A stretch of 64,000 bases of DNA from Hyphomicrobiaceae bacterium (GTDB lineage Bacteria; Pseudomonadota; Alphaproteobacteria; Rhizobiales; Methyloligellaceae), in assembly GCA_020637815.1 (NCBI GenBank), contig JACKJS010000001.1:124001-188000 (forward strand). Reading direction: 5' to 3'. The notes beneath the pieces were generated by a model that was not told where the DNA came from, ran no database searches, and worked only from the letters and a program-made list of their open reading frames with translations. Position 1 is the first letter of the stretch, and each line of letters begins with the position of its first letter. Both the position numbers and the translations under genes were made by a program. Below are positions 47,486-63,958 of the stretch, in pieces.

Positions 47486-47896
47486 TCAGCGCCGGCGGCT
47501 CGCGAGCACGCCGACGGCAAAGGCGACGGCGAGAAGCGTCAGAGGCCCGACCTGCTTCATGGCCTTGTTCAAGCTCTGGTCGACCAAGGCGAGGCCTTCA
47601 GCCGGCGCGTTCACGAAGTCTGGCTGCCGAGGACGGGACTTCCGCAAACCGATGAACAGGAGCACGATGCCGATGAGCGCCAGCACGCCGGCGATGAGCC
47701 CGGCGGCGGCGGGCGCCGAGAAACCGTTCTCCACGAGAGCATGACAGGCAGCGGCCATGCCGAAACCGGCCGCGAACAGAAGCACCACGATTGCGGCCAC
47801 GACGATCGCGGCCTGGCGGATGGACCGTTCCAGCGTGTCTTTAAGCCGGGCCCCGGCTTGGAGCGAGGAGACCAGCGAAAGCGCGAGCCGCAGCAT
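47486..47896 (-). CDS. Holin-like small membrane protein
   Basis: 136 residues with transmembrane segments at about 30-52 (AAIVVAAIVVLLFAAGFGMA), 64-84 (AAGLIAGVLALIGIVLLFIG) and 115-130. This is the layout of phage-holin-superfamily (YqjE-type) membrane proteins, which often follow a DUF883 gene, as here 10 bases downstream. Probably an inner membrane stress protein. Confidence 0.6.
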   Translation of the reverse strand: MLRLALSLVSSLQAGARLKDTLERSIRQAAIVVAAIVVLLFAAGFGMAAACHALVENGFSAPAAAGLIAGVLALIGIVLLFIGLRKSRPRQPDFVNAPAEGLALVDQSLNKAMKQVGPLTLLAVAFAVGVLASRRR

Positions 47897-47906
47897 GGTT
47901 CCTCTC

Positions 47907-48146
47907 CTAACGGCGGGTCAGGATGCCAATGAGCAGGCCAAGCCCGGCGGCGATCGCGATGGCTTGGAGCGGGTTCTCCTTAATGGCTTCTTCCGCGCTC
48001 GCCTTGGTCTCGAGTGCTTTGTCGTGGGCGCGGTCCATGCCCTTGCCGGCGATGCGGCTGATGGTGTCCGTCATGTTTTGCATCTCGGCGCGGATAGCTT
48101 CGATCTGCGCGGCGAGGTCTTCGGTCTCATTACGCTGGGTCGCCAT
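47907..48146 (-). CDS. DUF883/ElaB/YqjD-like membrane-anchored protein
   Basis: 79 residues: an N-terminal coiled coil (DLAAQIEAIRAEMQNMTDTI), then NPLQAIAIAAGLGLLIGILT and a RR end, the typical tail-anchored DUF883 signature. Such proteins bind ribosomes or the membrane in stationary phase in E. coli. Operon with the holin-like gene. Confidence 0.8.
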   Translation of the reverse strand: MATQRNETEDLAAQIEAIRAEMQNMTDTISRIAGKGMDRAHDKALETKASAEEAIKENPLQAIAIAAGLGLLIGILTRR

Positions 48147-48351
48147 GTGAGGTTTCTCCTTCCAGAGCGGTTGACGTACGTCGTCTTCACGTGTGCAGCG
48201 TTGGGCTCATTTCAAGGCAAGCCCGTATAGCATGTCCGATGATTTCTTGCCCGACTGTTGCGCATTCAGCGCACTGCCTTCATTGCCCGCCTCAACCTGT
48301 TCGTTTAGAATCCAAACGCTTAAAAGGGGTATCCCAGAGGGATTCGAAAGA

Positions 48352-48657
48352 ATGGCCGCACTGAGATCGGCATTGGCGTTCGCACTCGTTGTGGGAGTGT
48401 TCATGGCCGTCGCGCTTGCGCCGGACGGCCCCGCTCGGGCCGGCGAGCAGGTCGACATCATCACCAATCGCGGCCTCATCGGTTTCGGTCATATGAAGCG
48501 GGTCACCGAGGCGCACTGTCTCGACCGGAACTATTGGTGGTTCTACCGGCCCTACACCACGGCGGGCGAAAACTTCCCCCGTTGCGAGCCGTATTTTCAC
48601 TATCCCGATACCGCGTACGGAACCGGGAATGCGTGGGCGGATCGCGCCCTGAAATAA
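48352..48657 (+). CDS. Small secreted hypothetical protein, 101 aa
   Basis: MAALRSALAFALVVGVFMAV begins a signal peptide cut near ARA-GE. The mature part has two Cys (EAHCLDRN, PRCEPYF) and many aromatic residues (NYWWFYRPYTT). No known family. Divergent from the DUF883 operon. Confidence 0.55.
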   Translation: MAALRSALAFALVVGVFMAVALAPDGPARAGEQVDIITNRGLIGFGHMKRVTEAHCLDRNYWWFYRPYTTAGENFPRCEPYFHYPDTAYGTGNAWADRALK

Positions 48658-48895
48658 CGGCGCATTTGGCGGGGCCGCTACAACCCTTTCATGTATAGCC
48701 GACTGTAATTCTTTCTTGGCTCAAAATTGTTTCGTTTTGGGGCAGGCGTTAACCCTGACTCAATGCATTTTCTTGCGTCGGCGCTGCTGCATTAACTTTG
48801 CCGATACTTGGACTCATTAGTCTTGGCCTTGTCAGCCGCGCCGCCTCTGCGAGGTCAGGGGTGGTTGCCCTGCAAGTGCCCAGTGGAGTTCCAAG

Positions 48896-49306
48896 ATGAA
48901 GATCCTCATGAGTGTTGTTGCCGCCGCGATCGTGGCGGCTGGCTTCAGCCTGATGTCCGCGCCGGAGGCCGAGGCCGGTTGCGTCGTTGCGAGCGGCTGC
49001 AACGCCGCCGTGCTGGTTCCGACGCCTCAGCCGATTCCATTGCGCCGCTGGCGCCGGCCGCGCGTCGTGGCCGCAGCTCCGTGTGTTTCGCCTTGTGTTG
49101 CCGCGCCGGTGGCCGTGGCGCCGGTCGCGCCCTGCATCGCGCCGTGCGGCGTTCCGGCTCCGCGCGCCTACTACTACCGGTCGCCGAACTACTACGCCTA
49201 TTACAAACAGCCCGCCTATGCGGGGAGCTGTAATCTCGGGCCGGGCAATTGCTATTGGCGCCGGAACTGCTGGTACGATTCCTTCGGCCGCCGCTTCTGC
49301 GACTAA
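48896..49306 (+). CDS. Small secreted Cys/Pro/Tyr-rich protein
   Basis: 136 residues. MKILMSVVAAAIVAAGFSLM is a signal peptide cut near AEA-GC. The mature part is Pro- and Val-rich with ten Cys and Tyr-rich runs (RAYYYRSPNYYAYYKQ), ending CNLGPGNCYWRRNCWYDSFG. The pattern suggests a disulfide-stabilised envelope protein. Function unknown. Confidence 0.6.
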   Translation: MKILMSVVAAAIVAAGFSLMSAPEAEAGCVVASGCNAAVLVPTPQPIPLRRWRRPRVVAAAPCVSPCVAAPVAVAPVAPCIAPCGVPAPRAYYYRSPNYYAYYKQPAYAGSCNLGPGNCYWRRNCWYDSFGRRFCD

Positions 49307-49346
49307 GACATTCGAGCTTCCAGTGCGTACTGGTTGATTCCCGGAC

Positions 49347-49382
49347 GCGAGGGGGAGGGCGCGAAAGCGCCGGCCCCCTCTC
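49347..49382. terminator. Hairpin between converging genes
   Basis: GAGGGGG and CCCCCTC with inner GGCGC and GCGCC pair around GAAA. It stands between the secreted Cys-rich gene and the rlmB-like gene, which converge. Confidence 0.55.
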
Positions 49383-49394
49383 GTTCGTCCGGCG

Positions 49395-50192
49395 TTAGTC
49401 CCGCGTGACGCGAACTTGAGCCCAGTGAAGGGCGATGGCGGCGGCGTTCGACACGTTGAGACTTGCCAGCGCGCTCGCGGTCGAGATTCGGCACAGCGCA
49501 TCGCAGCGCTCCCGCGTGAGCTGCCGCAAGCCCCGGCCTTCCGCGCCGAGAATCAGCGCGAGCGGATGCCGCAGCGGCGTGGCCTCAAGGGTCGTTTCAG
49601 CCTCTTCCGCGAGGCCCAGCCGCATCACGCCCCGCTCGCCGAGTTCGGCCAAGGCTTCCGCCAGATTGCGCACCTGAACGATGGGCACGAGGTCAAGCGC
49701 GCCGCTGGCGGACTTGGCAAGGACGCCGCCGAGAGGGGGGCTGTGGCGTTGGGTCATGATCAGGGCGTTCGCGCCGAAGGCTGCCGCCGACCGGAGCGCG
49801 GCGCCCACATTGTGGGGATCGGTAACCTGATCCAGCACAAGCAGCGTTCCGGAGAGATCGAGCTCATCCAGGTTCCGCGAATCGAGCGGCCCCGCCTCCA
49901 GAAGAACGCCTTGATGGACCGTGTCGGCGCCGAGCTCCCGGTCCAGTGCCCTCGGAAGCACGCGTTCGGGCTGAAGCCCGCGCTTCGCGATGAGGGGCGC
50001 CAGCCGGTGAGCGGCGTTCTCGGTTGCGCGGACGGCATAAACCGGGCGCTTCTCATTGGCGAGCGCGGCTTGAACGGCGTGCAGACCGAAGAGCAGAACC
50101 CTCTCAGGATTATGACTTTTCGCGGAAGTGCGTTGCGAGCGGCCTCGGTCTTTGGCTAGGGGTTTGGAATGTTTTGTCTTTTGATACGTCAT
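49395..50192 (-). CDS. rlmB: TrmH-family 23S rRNA 2'-O-methyltransferase (RlmB-like)
   Basis: 265 residues from MTYQKTKHSK; the frame beyond is open but noncoding in look. An N-terminal substrate-binding domain (VLLFGLHAVQAALANEKRPV) is followed by the SPOUT knot with LVLDQVTDPHNVGAALRSAA, LALILGAEGRGL and STASALASLNVSNAAAIALH. RlmB methylates a G in the peptidyl-transferase region (G2251 in E. coli). It is commonly found next to the tRNA-Tyr/secE region in this class. Confidence 0.85.
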   Translation of the reverse strand: MTYQKTKHSKPLAKDRGRSQRTSAKSHNPERVLLFGLHAVQAALANEKRPVYAVRATENAAHRLAPLIAKRGLQPERVLPRALDRELGADTVHQGVLLEAGPLDSRNLDELDLSGTLLVLDQVTDPHNVGAALRSAAAFGANALIMTQRHSPPLGGVLAKSASGALDLVPIVQVRNLAEALAELGERGVMRLGLAEEAETTLEATPLRHPLALILGAEGRGLRQLTRERCDALCRISTASALASLNVSNAAAIALHWAQVRVTRD

Positions 50193-50403
50193 GATCGGGG
50201 GACCTAGCGGGGCTGCGGTTGCGGGCGGTCCTTCAGCCGAGGATAAACCCCAAGGATTCCAGGCGCTCGTCCCTGATTTACAGTTGACAGAGCCCGCCTG
50301 GCTACCCATAAACAGCGGCTATTGCGGACCCTGCCGGCCGACGGCGGGGTGTTTTTGCTTGGTTACAATCACCAGTCAATCCATCAGGACTCTTTTGGTT
50401 CAG

Positions 50404-50488
50404 GGAGGGGTGCCCGAGTGGCTAAAGGGGACGGGCTGTAAACCCGTTGGCTATGCCTACGTTGGTTCGAATCCAACCCCCTCCACCA
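50404..50488 (+). tRNA. tRNA-Tyr(GUA)
   Basis: Full cloverleaf with long variable arm: acceptor GGAGGGG/CCCCTCC, anticodon GTA in CTGTAAA, T arm GTTGG TTCGAAT CCAAC, encoded CCA. Confidence 0.95.
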
Positions 50489-50515
50489 CCGTTTTGGAGT
50501 TCTTGGGAGACGGAT

Positions 50516-50589
50516 GCGGGTGTAGCTCAATGGTAGAGCAGCAGCCTTCCAAGCTGACGATGAGGGTTCGATTCCCTTCACCCGCTCCA
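50516..50589 (+). tRNA. tRNA-Gly(UCC)
   Basis: Acceptor GCGGGTG/CACCCGC, anticodon TCC in CTTCCAA, T arm GGTTCGATTCC, encoded CCA. Confidence 0.95.
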
Positions 50590-50652
50590 GCAAGCTAGGC
50601 TGTAGGCCGTTGGTTCGATTGTATAATTTGGTTTGAGTGTGACAAGGACGAT

Positions 50653-50729
50653 AGGAGTGTAGCTCAACTGGCTAGAGCACCGGTCTCCAAAACCGGGGGT
50701 TGGGGGTTCGAGTCCCTCCACTCCTGCCA
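50653..50729 (+). tRNA. tRNA-Trp(CCA)
   Basis: Acceptor AGGAGTG/CACTCCT, anticodon CCA in CTCCAAA, T loop TTCGAGT, encoded CCA. No tuf gene between it and tRNA-Gly. Confidence 0.95.
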
Positions 50730-50850
50730 CGGCGTGGAGGCCCAGCTTGGCAACGAAGAGCTCCGGCGCGGCGGCGACGGGTTCACGAGCGCGCGCTCCT
50801 AGAGTTTAGGGCGAGGCGGGACGCAGAAGGTCCCGTAAAAAAGAACGAAG

Positions 50851-51051
50851 ATGGCGAGAACGAATCCATTCGAGTTTCTTCAGCAGGTGCGCACCGAGGT
50901 GTCGAAAGTCACCTGGCCGACGCGCCGCGAGACGGTGGTCACCACGATCATGGTGGTCATCATGTCGGTCATCGCAGCCCTGTTCTTTCTCGGGGTGGAT
51001 TGGGTGCTCGGCACGGTCGTGCAGTTGATTCTCGGCATCAGGTTTTACTAG
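50851..51051 (+). CDS. secE: Preprotein translocase subunit SecE
   Basis: 66 residues, the short alphaproteobacterial form: amphipathic helix (NPFEFLQQVRTEVSKVTWPT) with the conserved K-x-x-W-P motif, followed by one transmembrane helix (TIMVVIMSVIAALFFLGVDW). SecE clamps SecY in the Sec channel. It precedes nusG by 20 bases, as in nearly all bacteria. Confidence 0.95.
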   Translation: MARTNPFEFLQQVRTEVSKVTWPTRRETVVTTIMVVIMSVIAALFFLGVDWVLGTVVQLILGIRFY

Positions 51052-51071
51052 GAGGTCGAAGCTTCAGTCCG

Positions 51072-51602
51072 ATGGCTATGCGCTGGTATATCGTCCACGC
51101 CTACTCGAACTTCGAGCGGAAGGTCGCCGAATCCATCAAGGAGCGCGCCGAATCCGCCGGCCTTGGAGAAAAGTTCGAGGAAGTGCTCGTTCCGATGGAA
51201 GAGGTCGTGGAGATGCGGCGCGGCCGGAAGGTGGCGTCGGAACGGAAGTTCTTTCCGGGCTACGTGCTGGTCAAGATGGAGCTCAACGACGAGACCTACC
51301 ACCTGATCAAGGACACGCCGAAGGTGACCGGCTTCTTGGGTACGGACAACAAGCCCATTCCGATCAGCGAAGAGGAGGCAGGCCGCATCCTCCAGCAGGT
51401 TCAGGAAGGCGTGGAGCGGCCGAAGCCGTCCGTGACCTTCGAGATCGGCGAGCAGGTGCGTGTGGCCGACGGGCCGTTTGCCTCGTTCAACGGTCTCGTC
51501 GAAGAGGTCGACGAGGAGAGGGCGCGGCTGAAAGTGGCGGTTTCGATCTTTGGCCGGGCGACGCCGGTCGAGCTCGAATATGCGCAAGTGGAGAAACTCT
51601 AA
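51072..51602 (+). CDS. nusG: Transcription termination/antitermination factor NusG
   Basis: 176 residues from MAMRWYIVHAYSNFERKVAE; the open frame before it is not NusG. N-terminal RNA polymerase-binding domain (FFPGYVLVKMELNDETYHLI) and C-terminal KOW domain (EIGEQVRVADGPFASFNGLV). Standard length, operon with secE. Confidence 0.95.
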   Translation: MAMRWYIVHAYSNFERKVAESIKERAESAGLGEKFEEVLVPMEEVVEMRRGRKVASERKFFPGYVLVKMELNDETYHLIKDTPKVTGFLGTDNKPIPISEEEAGRILQQVQEGVERPKPSVTFEIGEQVRVADGPFASFNGLVEEVDEERARLKVAVSIFGRATPVELEYAQVEKL

Positions 51603-51654
51603 CGGGCGCGCAGCATGTGTAGCGCGCGCGAAGTAAAACGCAGGACGTACTGGG

Positions 51655-52083
51655 ATGGCGAAGAAGATTGACGGTTACATCAAGCTGCAAGTGCCGGCCG
51701 GGCAGGCGAATCCCTCGCCGCCGATCGGTCCGGCACTCGGTCAGCGCGGCGTGAACATTCCGGAGTTCTGCAAGGCGTTCAACGCTGCCACGCAGAAGCT
51801 CGAGCCGGGTTCGCCGATTCCGACGGTGATCACGGTCTACGCGGACCGGTCCTTTACCTTCGAGATGAAGACGCCTCCCGCGTCCTATCTCCTGAAGAAG
51901 GCAGCGAAGGCGGGCAAAGGCTCCAAGGAGCCGGGCCGCACTGTTGCCGGCAAGGTGACCCAGGATCAGCTCCGCGAGATCGCCGAAGTGAAGATGCAGG
52001 ATTTGAATGCCAACACCGTCGAGCAAGCGATGAAGATTATCGCCGGTTCTGCCCGTTCGATGGGTCTTGAGGTTCAGGAGTAG
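51655..52083 (+). CDS. rplK: 50S ribosomal protein L11
   Basis: 142 residues with the L11 signature: IKLQVPAGQANPSPPIGPAL, GVNIPEFCKAFN, PPASYLLKKAAK, and the 23S-binding C-terminal part. Located after nusG and before rplA as usual. Confidence 0.97.
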   Translation: MAKKIDGYIKLQVPAGQANPSPPIGPALGQRGVNIPEFCKAFNAATQKLEPGSPIPTVITVYADRSFTFEMKTPPASYLLKKAAKAGKGSKEPGRTVAGKVTQDQLREIAEVKMQDLNANTVEQAMKIIAGSARSMGLEVQE

Positions 52084-52088
52084 AGACG

Positions 52089-52787
52089 ATGAGCAAGCCT
52101 GGTAAGAGGTTTCGCGCTGCCGCGGATGAGGTCGACAACGACAAGCTCTACGCCATCGAAGAAGCTGTGAAGCTGATCAAGAGCGGTGCCAAGTCCAAGT
52201 TCGACGAAACGGTCGAGATCGCCATGAATCTTGGCGTCGATCCGCGTCATGCCGACCAGATGGTGCGTGGCGTATGCCAGTTGCCGCATGGGTCCGGACG
52301 CAGCCTTCGCGTTGGCGTCTTCGCCAAGGGCGACAAGGCCGAAGAGGCCAAGAAGGCGGGTGCCGAGGTCGTCGGCGCCGAGGATCTCGTCGAGCAGGTG
52401 CAGAAGGGCGTCATCGAGTTTGATCGCTGCATCGCGACGCCGGATATGATGCCGCTCGTCGGCCGTCTCGGTAAGGTGCTCGGCCCGCGCGGCCTGATGC
52501 CGAACCCGAAGGTCGGAACCGTGACCACCGACGTCGCGGAGGCCGTGCAGGCGGCCAAGGGCGGTGCGGTGGAATTCCGCGTCGAGAAGGCCGGCGTGAT
52601 CCATGCCGGCGTGGGCAAGGCGAGCTTCACCGAGGAGGCGCTGGTCGACAATATCCGCGCGTTCACCGATGCGGTCATCAAGGCCAAGCCGTCGGGCGCG
52701 AAGGGAACCTTTGTGAAGCGGATCGCCGTGACCTCCACCATGGGGCCCGGCATCAAGGTGGAGCCCGCCAGCGTCGGCGGCGCTTAG
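52089..52787 (+). CDS. rplA: 50S ribosomal protein L1
   Basis: 232 residues, with FDETVEIAMNLGVDPRHADQ, DMMPLVGRLGKVLGPRGLMP and NPKVGTVT, the L1 signature. L1 forms the stalk at the E site and, in many bacteria, represses rplKA translation. Starts five bases after rplK stop. Confidence 0.97.
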   Translation: MSKPGKRFRAAADEVDNDKLYAIEEAVKLIKSGAKSKFDETVEIAMNLGVDPRHADQMVRGVCQLPHGSGRSLRVGVFAKGDKAEEAKKAGAEVVGAEDLVEQVQKGVIEFDRCIATPDMMPLVGRLGKVLGPRGLMPNPKVGTVTTDVAEAVQAAKGGAVEFRVEKAGVIHAGVGKASFTEEALVDNIRAFTDAVIKAKPSGAKGTFVKRIAVTSTMGPGIKVEPASVGGA

Positions 52788-53127
52788 CCGGAAGAGTTTC
52801 GGAACTTCGGTTCCGAAGGGCCGTCCGGTTCGCCGTGCGGCCCAAACCTGTCCGAGATTGCAGGTGCGGGAAACCGCTTAAGCCTTTCGGGCCTGCATGA
52901 GACGGGAGACGAACGGTTCGATGGCCGCGGGCGTCCGCGGCCGGAAGATCGCTTTAGTCCTCGTATGTGGCTCACGCGCGTTTCGGCGTGAAAGAGCGGG
53001 ACAGGCAACAGAGCGCCGCGACAGACGCGGGATGGCTTTTGGTCTTTCCCGCAACCTTCGTGGCTCAGTGTGGCCTAAGCCCGCTACGGCTCCAAGCCTT
53101 CCGCGGGTTTGAAAGAACGGAGTGAGC
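52788..53127 (+). promoter_or_regulatory. Long rplJ leader (L10 leader region)
   Basis: 340 bases without a gene between rplA and rplJ, the usual place of the L10(L12)4-binding autoregulatory leader. It has self-complementary parts (GGAACTTCGGTTCC at 52801-52814; GGCCGCGGGCGTCCGCGGCC at 52923-52942). A promoter for rplJL-rpoBC may also lie here. Confidence 0.5.
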
Positions 53128-53643
53128 ATGGAAAGAGCTGAGAAGCGCGAAGTCGTATCCGCGCTTAGCGATGTCTTCGCCAACACCGGCGTCGTCGTCG
53201 TGGCTCACTACTCGGGCCTTTCGGTTGCCGAAATGACCAAGCTGCGCAGCGACATGAGAGACGCTGGCGGCCAGGTCAAGGTGGCGAAGAACAGGCTTGT
53301 GAAGCTCGCGCTGGAAGGAACCGACGCCAAGGGAATTTCGGATCTCATGTCGGGGCCGACGTGCCTCGCCTATTCCGACGATCCCATTGCGGCGCCGAAG
53401 GTGGCCGTCAAGTTCGCCAAGGGCAACGATAAGTTCGTGATCCTGGGCGGCGCGATGGGCGCCACTGTTCTCGACGCCAAGGCGGTGAGTTCGCTCGCCG
53501 ACCTGCCGTCGCTCGATGAACTGCGTGGAAAGCTGATTGGTCTGCTTCAGGCGCCGGCGGGCAAGATCGCCCGGACGGTTGCCGAACCGGCCGCTCAGCT
53601 TGCGCGGATCTTCGGCGCGTATGGTGCGAAGGACGCAGCGTAG
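53128..53643 (+). CDS. rplJ: 50S ribosomal protein L10
   Basis: 171 residues from MERAEKREVVSALSDVFANT; an upstream GTG two codons earlier is not preferred. Contains VVVAHYSGLSVAEMTKLRSD and VKVAKNRLVKLAL, the L10 core. The C-terminal helix binds L7/L12 dimers. Confidence 0.96.
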   Translation: MERAEKREVVSALSDVFANTGVVVVAHYSGLSVAEMTKLRSDMRDAGGQVKVAKNRLVKLALEGTDAKGISDLMSGPTCLAYSDDPIAAPKVAVKFAKGNDKFVILGGAMGATVLDAKAVSSLADLPSLDELRGKLIGLLQAPAGKIARTVAEPAAQLARIFGAYGAKDAA

Positions 53644-53695
53644 GCCTTCGACGACACATATCGAAACACAGAGTTGAACGTACGAGGATAAGACA

Positions 53696-54076
53696 ATGGC
53701 AGATCTTCAGAAAATCGCAGACGATCTTTCGAGCCTCACGGTGCTCGAGGCGGCCGAGCTGGCCAAGATCCTTGAGGAGAAGTGGGGCGTGTCCGCGGCC
53801 GCTCCGGTGGCCGTCGCGGCGGTTGCCGGTGGTGCCGGCGGTGAAGCAGCCGCAGCCGAGGAGAAGGATGAGTTCGACGTCATCCTGACCGCGGCGGGCG
53901 ACAAGAAAATCAACGTCATCAAGGAAGTGCGGGCGATCACCAGCCTCGGCCTGAAAGAGGCCAAGGATCTGGTCGAGGGTGCGCCCAAACCCGTCAAGGA
54001 AGGCGTTGCCAAGGACGAGGCCGAGAAGATCAAGAAGCAGCTCGAGGACGCCGGCGCGACTGTCGAGCTCAAGTAG
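53696..54076 (+). CDS. rplL: 50S ribosomal protein L7/L12
   Basis: 126 residues: N-terminal dimerisation helix (IADDLSSLTVLEAAELAKIL), Ala-rich hinge, and C-terminal domain with KEVRAITSLGLKEAKDLVEG. Forms the GTPase-recruiting stalk with L10. Confidence 0.97.
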   Translation: MADLQKIADDLSSLTVLEAAELAKILEEKWGVSAAAPVAVAAVAGGAGGEAAAAEEKDEFDVILTAAGDKKINVIKEVRAITSLGLKEAKDLVEGAPKPVKEGVAKDEAEKIKKQLEDAGATVELK

Positions 54077-54089
54077 CTTTGGGTTGAAG

Positions 54090-54132
54090 GAGGCCCGGGC
54101 CGTCCCCATATACCGGAGTCGGCCCGAGCCTC
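54090..54132 (+). terminator. Hairpin between rplL and rpoB (partial terminator or processing site)
   Basis: GAGGC..GGGCCG and CGGCCC..GCCTC pair with a 17-base loop. No strong T-run follows, so it fits an attenuator or RNase III-type site like that known between rplL and rpoB in other bacteria. Confidence 0.5.
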
Positions 54133-54228
54133 TAACCCATCTGTATTCGTAGGACGTGACGGTTCCCTTGAGTTTCCGCCAAGGCGGGGATTCAGGAGAG
54201 CGGTCGCGACGAGCTTTGAGAGGACCAC

Positions 54229-58359
<4,131 letters not shown>

Positions 58360-58440
58360 GCGTCGAGCGCGGACGCTTCGATACACACCAGTTTCGGCCA
58401 ACCGAAGGGCGGCGACCCCGCCCATTTGGAGACAAGCAGA

Positions 58441-62667
<4,227 letters not shown>

Positions 62668-62684
62668 AGGCAGACGGAGTTATT

Positions 62685-62728
62685 GGGAACCAAGCATCGA
62701 AATCCCGAAAAAACGGCGCTTGGTTCCC
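62685..62728 (+). terminator. Long-loop hairpin after rpoC
   Basis: GGGAACCAAGC and GCTTGGTTCCC form a perfect 11-bp stem with a 22-base loop containing AAAAAA. No T-run follows, so it may be a processing or rho-linked site. Confidence 0.5.
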
Positions 62729-62748
62729 GAATTCCAATGCTTCAACCC

Positions 62749-62778
62749 TTGACGTTAAGAGAAACGGCCTGATACAAC
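62749..62778 (+). promoter_or_regulatory. Probable promoter of the rpsL-rpsG-fusA operon
   Basis: TTGACG at 62749-62754 and GATACA/TACAAC at 62771-62778 with a spacer of 16-18 bp. No other good pair lies before rpsL. Confidence 0.5.
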
Positions 62779-62951
62779 GCGGCCACTTTTAGCGGCAGGC
62801 GGTAGCCCACCGAGAGGTTGCTCTTTGGGGCGCGGGTTAGACGCTGCCGGACTAACCGGGATCAAATCGGGGTCATGATCTTGAGGGTTTGCCTCAAGAT
62901 CCTCTGCTTTAGGCGCTGAAGGACGCGGGGGACGACTCGCAGCTTCAGCTC

Positions 62952-63000
62952 TTGTGTTTTGGGCAATCCGCCCATTTGTGTTTTGGGCGCTCTCGCCCAT
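62952..63000 (+). repeat. Tandem hairpin repeat in the rpsL leader
   Basis: Two adjoining units, TTGTGTTTTGGGC-AATCC-GCCCAT and TTGTGTTTTGGGC-GCTCTC-GCCCAT, differ only in the loop. Each can form a GGGC/GCCC stem, 53 bases before the rpsL start. Confidence 0.6.
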
Positions 63001-63052
63001 GGGTGAACGAGGCGTTTTCGCCTTCGACAACGATTGGACGCTAAAGGCTGCC

Positions 63053-63424
63053 ATGCCAACGATTCAGCAATTGATCCGGAAGCCGCGTAAGCAACCGGTG
63101 AAACGCAACAAAGTGCCGGCCATGCAGGCCTGCCCGCAGAAGCGGGGGGTTTGCACCCGCGTTTACACGACGACGCCGAAGAAGCCGAACTCGGCGCTCC
63201 GGAAAGTTGCGCGTGTGCGCCTGACCAACCAGCAGGAAGTCACGAGCTACATTCCTGGCGAGGGTCACAATCTTCAGGAGCACTCGGTGGTGATGATCCG
63301 CGGCGGCCGCGTAAAGGATCTCCCGGGCGTGCGCTACCACATCATCCGTGGTGTGCTCGACACGCAAGGCGTCAGCGCCCGCCGTCAGCGGCGCTCGAAA
63401 TACGGAGCCAAGCGTCCCAAGTAG
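63053..63424 (+). CDS. rpsL: 30S ribosomal protein S12
   Basis: 123 residues with TPKKPNSALRKVARVRL and IRGGRVKDLPGVRYHIIRG. The lysines linked to streptomycin resistance (K43, K88 in E. coli numbering) are the sensitive, wild-type form. A longer frame upstream is not S12. Confidence 0.97.
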   Translation: MPTIQQLIRKPRKQPVKRNKVPAMQACPQKRGVCTRVYTTTPKKPNSALRKVARVRLTNQQEVTSYIPGEGHNLQEHSVVMIRGGRVKDLPGVRYHIIRGVLDTQGVSARRQRRSKYGAKRPK

Positions 63425-63466
63425 CGGGGCGCTTTTTTGGGTCTTTAAGGAACGGATTGAAGCGAT

Positions 63467-63937
63467 ATGTCCAGGCGGCACAGAGCGGATAAGCGGGAGA
63501 TCATCCCGGATCCCAAATTTGGGGATCAGGTGCTCACCAAATTCATGAATTCCATCATGCTGGACGGCAAGAAGTCGGCCGCGGAGCGGATCGTTTACGG
63601 CGCGCTCGACCAGATGGAAGAGAAGGTGAAGCAGAACCCGATCGAGCTGTTCCATCAGGCGCTGCAGAATGTCATGCCGGCGATCGAAGTGCGTTCCCGC
63701 CGCGTGGGCGGCGCGACGTATCAGGTGCCGGTCGAGGTTCGCGTCGACCGCCGTCAAGCGCTTGCGATTCGCTGGATTATCTCTGCCGCGCGCGGCCGTA
63801 ACGAGAACACGATGGTCGAGCGGCTGTCGGGCGAGCTGCTCGATGCCGTCAACAATCGCGGTTCGGCCGTGAAGAAGCGCGAGGATACGCACCGGATGGC
63901 CGAGGCCAACCGTGCCTTCTCGCACTATCGCTGGTAA
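63467..63937 (+). CDS. rpsG: 30S ribosomal protein S7
   Basis: 156 residues: MSRRHRADKREIIPDPKFGD start, NSIMLDGKKSAAERIVYGAL, RRVGGATYQVPVEV, RWIISAARGRNE and a KREDTHRMAEANRAF end. S7 nucleates the 30S head. Second gene of the str operon. Confidence 0.97.
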   Translation: MSRRHRADKREIIPDPKFGDQVLTKFMNSIMLDGKKSAAERIVYGALDQMEEKVKQNPIELFHQALQNVMPAIEVRSRRVGGATYQVPVEVRVDRRQALAIRWIISAARGRNENTMVERLSGELLDAVNNRGSAVKKREDTHRMAEANRAFSHYRW

Positions 63938-63958
63938 ACGTCTCAAGGAACTCGAACG

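Larger units (their letters stand above)
62668..63052 (+). other. Intergenic and leader region between rpoC and rpsL
   Basis: Contains the hairpin after rpoC, a promoter-like pair and a tandem hairpin motif in the rpsL leader. No gene. The minus-strand open frames here are unlikely to be real. Confidence 0.5.

Noticed and set aside
50700..51071. Long N-terminal extension of NusG
   Set aside because: It would run through tRNA-Trp and secE out of frame; the ATG at 51072 gives the normal NusG.
62755..63054. Minus-strand frame of 99 codons before rpsL
   Set aside because: It covers the rpsL leader with its tandem hairpins and promoter-like sequence; no family or ribosome site.
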